Source of the DNA: Leptolyngbya sp. PCC 7375
GTDB lineage: Bacteria > Cyanobacteriota > Cyanobacteriia > Phormidesmidales > Phormidesmidaceae
Direction of reading: 5' to 3'
Assembly (NCBI RefSeq): GCF_000316115.1
Contig: NZ_JH993797.1
Span: 7,909,961 to 7,973,960 of the forward strand
DNA: 64,000 nucleotides
In this document: positions 26,464 through 35,677 of the stretch, piece after piece
How positions within the stretch are numbered: the first letter of the stretch is position 1
How the letters are laid out: every line of letters begins with the position of its first letter
Notes under the pieces: model-generated
The model's database searches: none
The model's input: the letters and a program-made list of their open reading frames with translations, nothing else
What the model was told of the DNA's origin: nothing
Made by a program: the position numbers and the translations under genes

Positions 26464-27255
26464 ATGCGGAATATTATTTCGACAAAATCCGTCAGGGCTA
26501 TGACCATGTTGCAGACAATTATTGGTGAAAAGCGAACCTATGCTGCCAAGGGCTGTACCCATGATCATCCCTTTGCTCAGTTAATTGTGCCGCTTACCGG
26601 TAGCCTGTTTATCAAAACCCAAGTACATCAATTTGAGTTGGATGAGTCGTCGGTCTTTTTTGTACCTCCTGGATGTTCACACCATTTCTATGCCCAAGAT
26701 GCCAATGAGTTTCTAGTTCTTGATATTCCCTCTCATCTTGTGGCAGATCTGACCAGAAATGAAATATCCCATGGTATTCGAGCTGATTTTGAAGAGCGAT
26801 GGCATGCTCTTCGTTTACTCTTGTTAGCTGAAATTGATCAGCAGGGTGATTTAGGGGAGAATTCGTCACCAGCTGGCTCGTTATTACATCTGGTGCACTA
26901 TATCAGTAGCTTGCTGGCTCAATCGTTCGGCTCTCGTTCATTGAATTATATTCACCAACACTACGATTGCCCTCTGGATGTGGCTTACTTAGCCCAGATT
27001 GAGGGGTATAGTTTTTCCTATTACAGCGAATGGTTTAAGAAGAAAACGGAAAAATCTCCTAAGGCGTATATTCAAGACCTACGGCTTAAAAAAGCAAAGG
27101 ATCTACTCCTGCATACTGATTTACCAATCTATCAAATTGCGCAACAGGTCGGTTTTGAGCAGGCGTCATCCCTCACGCGTTTGTTTCAACAGCTAGAAGG
27201 AATCTCACCAAAGCGTTATCGTACCGGATCTGAAATCCAGCGAACTCATTCCTGA
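26464..27255 (+). CDS. AraC-family transcriptional regulator with cupin sensor
   Basis: The N-terminal half is a cupin-like fold (CTHDHPFAQLIVPLTGSLFI, FFVPPGCSHHFYA), a usual ligand-sensing domain of AraC regulators. The C-terminal 100 residues carry the double helix-turn-helix: LAQIEGYSFSYYSEWFKKKTEKSP and IYQIAQQVGFEQASSLTRLFQQLEGISPKRYR. It precedes the EamA exporter gene by 68 bases on the same strand and probably controls it. The start is uncertain; a later ATG (MLQTIIGEK) is also possible. Confidence 0.88.
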   Translation: MRNIISTKSVRAMTMLQTIIGEKRTYAAKGCTHDHPFAQLIVPLTGSLFIKTQVHQFELDESSVFFVPPGCSHHFYAQDANEFLVLDIPSHLVADLTRNEISHGIRADFEERWHALRLLLLAEIDQQGDLGENSSPAGSLLHLVHYISSLLAQSFGSRSLNYIHQHYDCPLDVAYLAQIEGYSFSYYSEWFKKKTEKSPKAYIQDLRLKKAKDLLLHTDLPIYQIAQQVGFEQASSLTRLFQQLEGISPKRYRTGSEIQRTHS

Positions 27256-27323
27256 AATCTGGCTAAGTTAGCCATTGGCTACGCTTCTATGATGGGCAGT
27301 GTAACCATTAGGGAGCAGCTGCG

Positions 27324-28223
27324 GTGCAATCGAGTGTGAGTCGAGAAAAAACTACCACTATTGGGTTTACAGCTATTTTAATGTGGGCCACTCTGGCCTT
27401 ATTGACCAAACTCAGTGGGCCGATCCCGCCGTTTCAACTGACGGCGATGTCATTTACGGTCGCCTTTTTCATTGGGGTTGCCACCTGGATACGAGATGGA
27501 GGCAATCCGCTGGATCATCTAAAACTACCTAAAGCAGCCTGGGCTCTGGGTATTGCTGGGCTATTTGGCTATCACTTTTTCTACTTTATGGCATTGCAAA
27601 ATGCGCCTGCTGTGGAAGCGAGTTTGATTGCCTATTTGTGGCCGTTGTTGATGGTGGTTTTTTCAGCGCTGTTACCGGGGGAGCGGCTGAGATGGTTTCA
27701 TGGGGGGGGTGCGATCGCAGGTTTCATCGGTGCTGGTTTGCTCATCACCAAAGGGCAATCCTTAAGCTTTGACCCTCGCTATACTACAGGCTATTTGGCC
27801 GCACTTGTCTGCGCGTTGACCTGGTCAAGCTATTCGTTATTGTCACGGCGGTTTGGCAATATTCCCACCAATGCCGTGGGAGGCTTTTGTGGGGCGACGG
27901 CAATTTTGGCCTGGCTCTGTCATTTTATGTTTGAGCCAACCATCTTACCCACAGGCTGGCAGTGGATTGCGATTCTATGTTTGGGGTTAGGTCCCGTCGG
28001 GCTGGCCTTTTTCACCTGGGACTACGGTGTTAAACATGGTGATATTAAGGTGTTAGGTGCGCTTTCGTACACGGCTCCTTTGTTATCGACCATTCTATTG
28101 ATCGTCTGTGGGTTGGCTGAAGCAACCTGGTCGGTCGGGCTGGCCTGTCTGCTAATTGTAGGTGGCGCATTTTTGGTCGTTATGGATTTTTTTAGACCAG
28201 CAAACGATTTTCAATCGCATTGA
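27324..28223 (+). CDS. EamA/DMT-family transporter
   Basis: The GTG start at 27324 has GGGAG 8 bases upstream. The 299-residue protein has about ten hydrophobic segments in two EamA halves, with the marker motifs ILMWATLALLTKLSG, FYFMALQNAPAVEASLIAYLWPL and, in the second half, TWSSYSLLSRRF and FTWDYGVKHGD. The pattern resembles aromatic amino-acid exporters of the YddG type, though the substrate cannot be told. It is an inner-membrane exporter. The upstream AraC regulator is a likely controller. Confidence 0.88.
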   Translation: MQSSVSREKTTTIGFTAILMWATLALLTKLSGPIPPFQLTAMSFTVAFFIGVATWIRDGGNPLDHLKLPKAAWALGIAGLFGYHFFYFMALQNAPAVEASLIAYLWPLLMVVFSALLPGERLRWFHGGGAIAGFIGAGLLITKGQSLSFDPRYTTGYLAALVCALTWSSYSLLSRRFGNIPTNAVGGFCGATAILAWLCHFMFEPTILPTGWQWIAILCLGLGPVGLAFFTWDYGVKHGDIKVLGALSYTAPLLSTILLIVCGLAEATWSVGLACLLIVGGAFLVVMDFFRPANDFQSH

Positions 28224-28343
28224 ATAGACCCGATCTTACTCCCTATTCCCTGCTGTCTATTCCTTGACACCACCAGGATATATTCATCTAAACTAGAAAC
28301 CGCATGATGTAATGCGATGTCATCACCTGTATTCACCAATTTT

Positions 28344-28904
28344 TTAGTCAGAAAGCATCGTCCGCCACATTTGCATCAGTACAGCCGTTTGCTCAGGCGT
28401 TTCAGCCTCTGGATTAATATAGTTCAACATTGTTTCAGCATTAGAAATCACCGGAATTGTTTCAATCGGGGCCCGTTCAATAAATATTTTTTCAATCACA
28501 CTGTCTCTCACTAGCATGGAATAACGCCAAGAGCGGTAACCCATTCCTTTACTGGAAAGATTTACCATCATTCTCATCTCGCGGGTAAAGTCGCCATTTA
28601 CGTCGGGGATAAAGCTGACCTGATCGGCTCCTTCTTGTTTAGCCCAGGTTGCTAGCGAAAACGGATCATTGACCGAAATGCAAAAGATCTCATCCACACC
28701 GTTTCTGCGAAATACATCAGCATATTCGTTGTAGCCTAATAGCTGAATAGAAGCATAAGGATAAATAAAGGCTCCTGACACCGCAAACACCACTACAATT
28801 TTATGATTAAAGAGAGCCGCCGTCGAAGTCTTGTACCATCCCCCGTCAGCAAACATCCAAAAGGCGACTTGGGGAACACGCTGGCCCCTATGATTAAATA
28901 CCAC
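28344..28904 (-). CDS. Prx5-fold protein lacking the peroxidatic cysteine
   Basis: The 186-residue protein starts at GTG 28904, with the ribosome-binding site AAGGAG upstream. Most Prx5/redoxin landmarks are present: VVVFAVSGAF, GVDEIFCISVNDPFSLATWAK, FIPDVNGDFTREM and GYRSWRYSMLV with its Arg. However, the PGAFTPTCS active-site loop reads SGAFIYPYAS, with Ala51 where the peroxidatic Cys should be. It is therefore unlikely to reduce peroxide and may act as a sensor, chaperone or decoy. An IS has inserted at its ribosome-binding site and separated it from its original upstream sequence, so present expression is doubtful. Confidence 0.85.
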   Translation of the reverse strand: MVFNHRGQRVPQVAFWMFADGGWYKTSTAALFNHKIVVVFAVSGAFIYPYASIQLLGYNEYADVFRRNGVDEIFCISVNDPFSLATWAKQEGADQVSFIPDVNGDFTREMRMMVNLSSKGMGYRSWRYSMLVRDSVIEKIFIERAPIETIPVISNAETMLNYINPEAETPEQTAVLMQMWRTMLSD

Positions 28905-28909
28905 GTTAC

Positions 28910-28919
28910 TAACTCCTTA
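28910..28919. repeat. target-site duplication, left copy
   Basis: TAACTCCTTA flanks the IS on the left and again at 30481-30490. On the minus strand this copy reads TAAGGAGTTA and serves as the ribosome-binding site of the Prx-fold gene. Confidence 0.75.
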
Positions 28920-30480
28920 CTATTGAGTAACAAGTTAATGTTGCCTTTTTGTCGTTTTCCTACGCTGCCAACGAAGGTGTTTTGGACGTTTTGCCCTGCT
29001 CTATCTTACCCGCCAATAATTTATTCAACAGTAGAGCAGGCCTACTCTTGGATAAAACGATCTCTTGCTGGTCTTGGAGAGCCATTCGAACAATCCGTTC
29101 ACTGGGATAGCCATGCTTGGGTAGGGTACGAAACCAGCCCGGAAAGTATCGCCAGATATGATTCGGCATTTCCAGAGCGAGCACTTGCAGTAGTCCTAAG
29201 GCGATAGCATTGAGGTTGACAAAGCGTTCAAAGGCCTCGACTTTGCTAAGAATTTGGGTCTGGATATCGGTGTCATAGTCGAGCAGGTACATCGAGTCAG
29301 GCCAGTCAGCAATTTTGTCGAGTGCTTTGAGCCAGAACCGATAGGCAAACCCACCCAGGAGATGAACCAAGGTGCGAAAAGCGACCTCGATTTTGAAGCG
29401 CTTTGTATAGGTTTCAATGACCTCTAGTCCAGTGAGGCTGAGGTCTGACGAGAGCAGGATCATCCGTTTGCCACACGGTTGTTGGGTGAGGACAAAGAGG
29501 ACCTTCTCGGTGGGGCTATCCCAGTAAAACTGAAAACACTGATAGACCAGTGAAACGGGCTGACCATAGAGTGAGACCGTTTCGCTTAACCAGCTATCGG
29601 TCTCCTCGAACAAGTCTCTGAGCCTGATTTTGGCTCCCCATTGTCGAGGGCGTCCTCGTTTTGCGACCTGTGGATTCGCTGAAAACTCGGCCCGTGCCAC
29701 CGTTGAGATGCGACTGCGACTAATGAGATGGAGGTGGTGTTGACGAAACCGCTGTAATACAACCCGACACGCATAGTAGGCATCCAACACGGCATAGCTG
29801 CCCTGCCCCATATGGGTGACACAGAGTTGCGCCATTTTCTCGGTTAGACGACTCTCAGCATCGTCAGTGGTCGCAATGATGCCATCATGAAGTTTAAGCG
29901 CAATGAGACTGACAAACAGCGCGGAGTCGAGTCCGATTAAAAGGCCCAACGCACTAAAATAATGCCCCCGTATCCATTCTGGTTTACTGAGGTTATCGGA
30001 CTCTTGATGCAGGCCTTTAACCCCAGGCATTTTACGCCCCTCTTTGCTGACCTTAATGCCGTCACCGACATACACTCGATGCCCCTTGAGTCGATATCCA
30101 TCGGTCTGATGACTGAGCCAACGGCCCCAACGACGGCACACCCGGTCCATCTCATATCCAGATGAATGAAACCAATGGAGGGCTTGATGATAGTACTCCG
30201 CTCCCAGACCCAGGGCATTCAAATAACTGGTCACCGCAGGGGGCTGGGTCGTTAGTAGGGCTCCCCACAACAGCAGCACAAACCACCCGAATGTAGCATT
30301 GCGACTAAAGGCTGGACGGAATGTAACGATAATTTGCTCGATACGCTCGTAGAGCTCCATAATAAAATCAGCTGAATCTTTCACTTCAGCTAGTTTCGGG
30401 CATTCCGGGCTCTCTGAGCGATGGAATGTTCTTTTTTATAGAGCGCTTCTGAAAAGCAACAAAAACTTCTTACTGTTCAG
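28920..30480 (-). mobile_element. IS4-like insertion sequence, 1561 bp
   Basis: The ends are imperfect inverted repeats, about 18 of 25 matching: CTATTGAGTAACAAGTTAAT at left and CTGAACAGTAAGAAGTTTTT at right, each followed by TGTTGC. They are bounded by a 10-bp direct repeat, TAACTCCTTA. The element carries one transposase gene on the minus strand. Confidence 0.75.
28960..30384 (-). CDS. IS4-like DDE transposase
   Basis: The 474-residue protein has the DDE layout of IS4-type transposases: a first Asp in YVGDGIKVSKEG, a second in AVLDAYYACRVV, and the Y-x2-R-x3-E signature YTKRFKIE. This enzyme catalyses cut-and-paste transposition of the surrounding element. The frame begins at GTG 30384; an ATG at 30360 is an alternative. 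It appears full length and uninterrupted. It lies upstream of the Prx-fold gene on the same strand and could supply read-through transcription to it. Confidence 0.88.
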   Translation of the reverse strand: MKDSADFIMELYERIEQIIVTFRPAFSRNATFGWFVLLLWGALLTTQPPAVTSYLNALGLGAEYYHQALHWFHSSGYEMDRVCRRWGRWLSHQTDGYRLKGHRVYVGDGIKVSKEGRKMPGVKGLHQESDNLSKPEWIRGHYFSALGLLIGLDSALFVSLIALKLHDGIIATTDDAESRLTEKMAQLCVTHMGQGSYAVLDAYYACRVVLQRFRQHHLHLISRSRISTVARAEFSANPQVAKRGRPRQWGAKIRLRDLFEETDSWLSETVSLYGQPVSLVYQCFQFYWDSPTEKVLFVLTQQPCGKRMILLSSDLSLTGLEVIETYTKRFKIEVAFRTLVHLLGGFAYRFWLKALDKIADWPDSMYLLDYDTDIQTQILSKVEAFERFVNLNAIALGLLQVLALEMPNHIWRYFPGWFRTLPKHGYPSERIVRMALQDQQEIVLSKSRPALLLNKLLAGKIEQGKTSKTPSLAA

Positions 30481-30490
30481 TAACTCCTTA
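30481..30490. repeat. target-site duplication, right copy
   Basis: Second copy of TAACTCCTTA immediately outside the right inverted repeat of the IS4-like element at 28920-30480. Confidence 0.75.
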
Positions 30491-30610
30491 CTCGTAGGCA
30501 ACAGTGGAGTCAGTTGTCCCCTCTTGACCTACGAGATTGTTGAGTAGAGACACTACCCTGAGACCAACAGCCAATACGTCCATCTGCGTTCAAGACTTCT
30601 GAAGGTTTAT

Positions 30611-30641
30611 GTAGCCTCACCCGACGCTCGGGTGAGGCTAC
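30611..30641. repeat. perfect 14-bp-arm palindrome downstream of katG
   Basis: GTAGCCTCACCCGA and its exact complement TCGGGTGAGGCTAC enclose the loop CGC. The strong hairpin lies 33 bases after the katG stop (minus strand) but has no clear T-run, so it may be a transcript-stabilising or rho-independent-like terminator, or a repeat element. Confidence 0.65.
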
Positions 30642-30673
30642 GCTCAGACCCCTTGAAGGCCTATTTACTGAGA

Positions 30674-32911
30674 CTAATCGAGAAGGTCAAAGCGATCGAG
30701 GTTCATCACTTTATTCCAGGCTGCCACAAAGTCTTGCACAAATTGTTGCTGCGAGTCTTCACAACCGTAAACTTCAGCAAGTGCACGCAGCTGAGAGTTT
30801 GAACCAAAGATAAGATCGATACGGGTGCCGGTCCACTTAAGTTCGCCCGTTTTGCGATCGCGCCCTTCGAATACATCTTCCGCTTCAGAAGTCGCCTTCC
30901 AAGTTGTATCAAGATCGAGCAGATTTACGAAGAAATCATTGGTCAATGTCCCTGGCCGATTAGTAAACACACCGTGTTGGGTCTGGCCAACGTTTGCATT
31001 CAAGACACGCATGCCACCAACAAGAACCGTCATCTCAGGCGCACTCAGCGTCAGCAACTGAGCCCGATCCACCAACAGTTTCTCTACAGGTATGGTGTAC
31101 TTGCCTTTAACGTAGTTGCGAAACCCGTCCGCAATGGGTTCAAGGACAGCGAATGATTCCACATCAGTTTGCGCCTCTGATGCATCGGTGCGTCCAGGAG
31201 TGAAGGGAACCTTAACATCGTACCAACCAGCATTTTTCGCCGCTTGCTCAACAGCTACACATCCACCCAGAACAATCACGTCAGCCAGCGAAACTCTTTT
31301 CCCACCAGACTGAGATGTGTTGAAGGTACGTTGGATGGCCTCCAGCGTCTGTAGCACAGTGGCTAATTGTCCCGGCTGATTCACGTCCCAATCCTTTTGC
31401 GGTGCAAGACGAATGCGGGCTCCGTTCGCCCCGCCCCGCATATCAGACCCCCGGAATGTAGAAGCCGATGCCCAGGCCGTTGAAATCAATTCAGAGGTGG
31501 ACAGACTAGAATCAAGAATCTGTTCCTTAAGGGTTGCAATATCCTGCCCATCAATCAGTTCATGGGTGACTGCCGGAACCGGATCTTGCCAGATCAGTTC
31601 TTCTGCAGGAACCTCTGGGCCGAGGTAACGTACGCGGGGACCCATATCGCGGTGTGTCAGCTTAAACCATGCACGGGCAAACGCATCAGCGAACTGGTCT
31701 GGGTGCTCAAGGAAACGTCGTGAAATCGCCCCATAAATGGGGTCCATTCTCATGGCCATGTCCGCTGTGGTCATGATGGGAGCATGGCGCTTCGATGGAT
31801 CGTGGGCATCGGGTACCGCATCGTCAGCAACACCTCCTTTGGGAACCCACTGGTGGGCACCGGCAGGACTTTTTGTTAGTTCCCACTCATAACCAAATAG
31901 GTTTTCAAAGTAGTTGTTATCCCATTTGACCGGGTTGGTGGTCCATGCCCCTTCAATACCGCTGGTGACCGCATGAACGCCAACGCCGCTACCAAAGCTG
32001 TTTTTCCAGCCTAGACCCTGCTCTTCAATACGAGCCGCCTCGGGTTCAGGGCCTACCAATGCTGCATCGCCAGCACCGTGACATTTACCAAAGGTGTGTC
32101 CACCGGCAACGAGGGCAACAGTCTCCTCATCATTCATCGCCATCCGGCCAAAGGTCTCGCGAATGTCTCGCCCTGAAGCGACGGGGTCAGGACGGCCATT
32201 GGGACCCTCCGGATTCACATAGATAAGACCCATTTGAACCGCACCCAGCGGATTTTCAAGTTCGCGGTCACCGGTGTAGCGCTTGTCGCCAAGCCACTCA
32301 GCCTCAGACCCCCAATAAATGTCTTCCTCGGGTTCCCAAATATCTTCACGTCCACCGGCAAAACCAAAGGTTTTGAATCCCATCGACTCCAGGGCACAGT
32401 TGCCAGCAAGGATCATCAGGTCAGCCCAGGAGATTTTCCTGCCATATTTCTGCTTGATGGGCCAAAGCAACCGGCGAGCCTTGTCAAGATTGCCATTATC
32501 AGGCCAGCTGTTAACGGGAGCGAACCGCTGGTTGCCAGTGCCACCGCCACCGCGCCCGTCGCTGATGCGGTAGGTACCAGCACTGTGCCAGGACATCCGG
32601 ATAAAGAATGGTCCATAGTGACCGTAGTCTGCTGGCCACCAATCCTGAGATGTTCTCATCAGGTCGAAGATATCTCTCTTAACGGCGTTTAAATCGAGAC
32701 TTTTAAACGATTCAGCGTAGTTAAAGACCTCACCCATGGGATTCGACTGGGGAGAATGCTGGTGGAGGATCTTCAGGTTCAACTGATTTGGCCACCAATC
32801 TTGGTTAGATGTTCCAGTACCAGCGGTAAACTTCTGGGTCGCACCAGTAAATGGGCATCCTCCTTTACTGCTAATTGGCTGGCTGGTCATGTTACTGCTT
32901 AAGTCGGTCAT
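30674..32911 (-). CDS. katG: catalase-peroxidase
   Basis: The start at 32911 has AGGAG a few bases upstream and gives the usual 745-residue length. This haem enzyme breaks down hydrogen peroxide by catalase and peroxidase reactions. The distal active site is Arg105-Trp108-His109 in FIRMSWHSAGTYRI; the proximal His lies in GHTFGKCHGAG. The tandem domain layout, including the C-terminal non-haem copy (GSDMRGGANGARIRLAPQ), is complete. It shares a neighbourhood with the Prx-fold and TerD genes, but no operon is obvious. Expression is probably oxidative-stress linked by analogy only. Confidence 0.97.
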   Translation of the reverse strand: MTDLSSNMTSQPISSKGGCPFTGATQKFTAGTGTSNQDWWPNQLNLKILHQHSPQSNPMGEVFNYAESFKSLDLNAVKRDIFDLMRTSQDWWPADYGHYGPFFIRMSWHSAGTYRISDGRGGGGTGNQRFAPVNSWPDNGNLDKARRLLWPIKQKYGRKISWADLMILAGNCALESMGFKTFGFAGGREDIWEPEEDIYWGSEAEWLGDKRYTGDRELENPLGAVQMGLIYVNPEGPNGRPDPVASGRDIRETFGRMAMNDEETVALVAGGHTFGKCHGAGDAALVGPEPEAARIEEQGLGWKNSFGSGVGVHAVTSGIEGAWTTNPVKWDNNYFENLFGYEWELTKSPAGAHQWVPKGGVADDAVPDAHDPSKRHAPIMTTADMAMRMDPIYGAISRRFLEHPDQFADAFARAWFKLTHRDMGPRVRYLGPEVPAEELIWQDPVPAVTHELIDGQDIATLKEQILDSSLSTSELISTAWASASTFRGSDMRGGANGARIRLAPQKDWDVNQPGQLATVLQTLEAIQRTFNTSQSGGKRVSLADVIVLGGCVAVEQAAKNAGWYDVKVPFTPGRTDASEAQTDVESFAVLEPIADGFRNYVKGKYTIPVEKLLVDRAQLLTLSAPEMTVLVGGMRVLNANVGQTQHGVFTNRPGTLTNDFFVNLLDLDTTWKATSEAEDVFEGRDRKTGELKWTGTRIDLIFGSNSQLRALAEVYGCEDSQQQFVQDFVAAWNKVMNLDRFDLLD

Positions 32912-33403
32912 AGTGTCTCCTAAAGAGTATGTAGTGAAAACTTCTTTACGCCGCGTCAATATGCCCCAATAGGCACGAAAAAAATTAATCAAGTTGTTTG
33001 TTGCTGGTATGGTTAACAACATGTTTAAACCAATAATAATCCCTGAAGATGAAAAATAGCTGAATTTTAAAAACTTTACTTTTATAGTTTTTTTCCTATA
33101 AAAAAAGGTGTTTAACAGGAGTTTTTACATGGAATAAATGAGTATAAACCTTTGAGATAAAATCAACCAATTAAATAGCTAGACCTCTATAAATCCTTTT
33201 ATTAGAAAGGTATTTCAGAATTAAAGCCCATCAAAAATTAGATTTTCAGAGATAAATATATCCCTAAAAATCTAATTACCGATTATTTAACCAACCCATT
33301 CATATTTCTAGGATTAATGGATTTTTAATCCTAATTTTTTTAAAAAAGCATGCAAAAATAAACTGATTTTCAAACACTCTTTTGGTATTTATCTGCAATA
33401 TAT
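32912..33403. other. AT-rich intergenic region upstream of katG
   Basis: Very AT-rich with many A and T runs and no gene seen. The katG promoter is probably near 32930-33100, but I could not fix it. Confidence 0.5.
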
Positions 33404-33703
33404 TTAGTCGATTTCGCGTGGATAGATTTGAAATTCAACCACCCACCCTAATCGATAAAAAAGCTGAATCAATTTATCGATTGTGAATCGAGTAAAGTGA
33501 CCATTAAATAGATGTGATACTTCAGGTTGCTGAATAGCCAGCAATGTTGCGAGTTCTCGCTGCTTCAACCTTTTTTTGATTAGAATTTGACGTAACTGAT
33601 GCCCTAACTCTGCACGAGAATCTAATGCAACGTTGTTATGCCCTGCTCGTGCCAACCTAGACATATTTTCCGGAATAGAGCCATCATTCTCATCTCTCAT
33701 CAT
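33404..33703 (-). CDS. XRE-family HTH regulator, HigA-like, orphan
   Basis: The 99-residue protein has a Cro/XRE helix-turn-helix at about 36-90 (LGHQLRQILIKKRLKQRELATLLAIQQPEVSHLFNG), then FTIDKLIQLFYRLGWVVEFQI, a pattern seen in HigA-type antitoxins of the XRE_2 group. Such antitoxins usually follow a RelE/HigB toxin gene. Here the sequence directly upstream on the same strand holds no full toxin frame, only a short open stretch ending near 33710. It is either an orphan antitoxin or a stand-alone regulator. Confidence 0.8.
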   Translation of the reverse strand: MMRDENDGSIPENMSRLARAGHNNVALDSRAELGHQLRQILIKKRLKQRELATLLAIQQPEVSHLFNGHFTRFTIDKLIQLFYRLGWVVEFQIYPREID

Positions 33704-34053
33704 GATCTCTTATCCAATGCCTGAACAACCTAATGTTTGCTGGAAGACTCGCAATCAGACTCAAAGCGGCTTATACCAAGTCAAGATTAGTCTAATTATT
33801 ACTGAATCTAGTCTTATTTAAGAATAATTCCAATTTAAGAATAAAACAATAAGTATGATTGCTTATTGCTTCCTGTGTAGGTTTGCAGGTCTGAGCTGCT
33901 TTCTACAATCAGTTGTGAGGCTTTAGCTCTGCTGCTAGGGGCAATGTGACCCACGCCTCTGACTGCTGGGAGGTTATCTGCCGGGAAGTAGATGTTGTTT
34001 GCAGCAGATAATAGTCAACTTACGGAGCGATTCATTAGTACTAATGAATCGTG
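33704..34053. other. intergenic region with 24-bp perfect palindrome at the IS edge
   Basis: No intact gene. A perfect 24-bp palindrome, with left arm CGATTCATTAGT, occupies 34028-34051 and directly abuts the left inverted repeat of the ISAzo13-type element. A possible toxin remnant precedes the XRE gene. Confidence 0.5.
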
Positions 34054-35342
34054 TTAGGGATTAGCAATCAAATAGAATACCGGTATTATAGAGACTACCC
34101 TCTGCGATATGGTCTTATGTTGGATGCTAAGGTTATCGAAACCATTAAGGACGCGGCTCAGAAGTTAACAGGCCATAAGAAAAGAGCGTTCATGGCCAAG
34201 GTGGCTGAAGACTACTACGCGGGCTCGGCACGAAAAACAGAGACTTATCTGGGCTGGAATCGTCAGGCCGTTCAATTAGGCTTACATGAGCACCGCAGTG
34301 GTCTTCGATGTGTCGATAACTATCGAGCGAGGGGACTCAAGAATACAGAGGAGACTGAACCAACGCTGGCGGACGATATTCGAGTCCTTGTGGATGGACA
34401 GGCCCAAGCAGACCCTCAACTACGGACAACCTTCACCTATGCCCGCATTAGTGCTCAAGCGGTCAGGGATGCCTTGATAGACGAAAAGGGCTACTGTGAC
34501 GAGGCCTTACCCACGCGTCAAACTATCGGTGCGATGATGAACCGGATGGGGTATCGGTTAAAAAAACGCAAAAGGTAAAACCCCATAAGAAAGTGCCTGA
34601 AACCGATGCCATTTTTGAGAACGTAACAACCGCCAATCAAGCTGCAGATGCCGACCCGACAGTTTTGAGACTCTCGATAGACAGCAAAGCAACGGTTAAG
34701 CTTGGTAATCTTTCAAGAGGAGGTAAAGCCAGAACTCAAGCCCCCCGACAAGCGGATGACCATGACCACTACTGGCATAGCTGTCTGGTCCCGTTCGGCA
34801 TCTTGGATACTCAAAACGACCAACTGTTTATCTACTTTGGTCAGTCGGCTGAAACCAGTGACTTTATTGTCGATTGCCTAGAAGAGTGGTGGCTGACTCA
34901 TGCAGACGAGTATCGTGAGATTGAACAATTGGTCATTAACCTGGATAACGGTCCATCACTCAACAGCCATCGAACTCAGTTCATCAAACGTATCGTGGGT
35001 TTTGCTCAGGCGAGTCGTTTATGTATCCGGTTGATCTACTACCCGCCTTACCACAGCAAATATAATCCCATTGAACGGTGTTGGGCTGCGTTAGAAAACT
35101 ACTGGAATGGAACGATTCTCAACACCATTGAAGAGGCCCTACGGTGGGCTGCCAACATGACATGGAGAGGATGTACACCCGTTGTAGACTTGGTTGACAA
35201 GGTTTATCACAAGGGCGTCAAGGCATCATCAGAAGAACTCGCCAAGCTTGAACAGCAGTGGCAACGCTCTGAGCAATTGCCGAAGTGGGACGTCACGGTT
35301 GTTCCCCTTTGACTGGTGTGTTATTCGTTTGCTAATCCCTTA
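34054..35342 (+). mobile_element. ISAzo13-type insertion sequence, about 1289 bp
   Basis: Imperfect 28-bp inverted repeats end the element (34054-34081 and 35315-35342; 21 of 28 match, sharing the core AGGGATTAGCAA). They bracket an ISAzo13-like transposase in two frames. The element sits about 30 bases upstream of the uma2 start codon. A target duplication could not be fixed. Confidence 0.75.
34117..35312 (+). CDS. ISAzo13-family transposase with A7 slippery site
   Basis: The first frame (ATG 34117 to TAA 34576-34578) gives an N-terminal part with helix-turn-helix, beginning MLDAKVIETI. The second frame continues to 35312 with IPETD-like VPETDAIF, LRLSIDSKATVKLG, LVINLDNGPS and YYPPYHSKYNPIERCW, the catalytic core of the ISAzo13 family. 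The two frames meet at TTAAAAAAACGC, where A AAA AAA (34560-34566) lies in the exact zero-frame register of a -1 slippery heptamer. A -1 shift gives YRLKKTQKVKPHKKVPETD, matching the uninterrupted family. So this is probably programmed frameshifting, not decay. If shifting fails, only a DNA-binding fragment is made. Confidence 0.8.
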
Positions 35343-35677
35343 TCCTAAAGTCACTGCCGTCGCTAGCTTGCATATGGTTGCTACGATCGCCATTAATAAA
35401 ATTTGCTTAGAACCGGGGAGTCGGATCATAATTCCCGACATTAGTTGGCATAAATTTGAATCAATTTTGCAGGAGCTGGGTGAGTATCGCAATAGCCGTA
35501 TTGCTTATAGTCAGAATACGTTAGAAATTATGGTTCCTTTGCCTGATCATGAGCGTATCAAGATTTTAATATCTGACATTGTTAAAATTTTGTTGCGTCG
35601 TCAAAGTCGTGATTGGGAATCTCTCGGTTCAACAACATTTCGAGGTGAGCTTAAAACTGCAGGTGTAGAACCGGATG

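Noticed and set aside
28803..29207. 134-codon plus-strand frame overlapping the Prx-fold gene and the IS end
   Set aside because: It crosses the IS boundary and lies antisense to two supported genes, so it cannot be an old gene.
30611..30641. Palindrome after katG as a classic terminator
   Set aside because: The stem is perfect but no T-run follows on the katG strand, so it is listed as a repeat and not as a terminator.
32234..32692. 152-codon plus-strand frame within katG
   Set aside because: Antisense shadow of the well-supported katG gene.
33704..33830. Possible HigB-like toxin remnant upstream of the XRE gene
   Set aside because: Only about 25 open codons are visible with no catalytic residues to identify it, so it is mentioned but not called.
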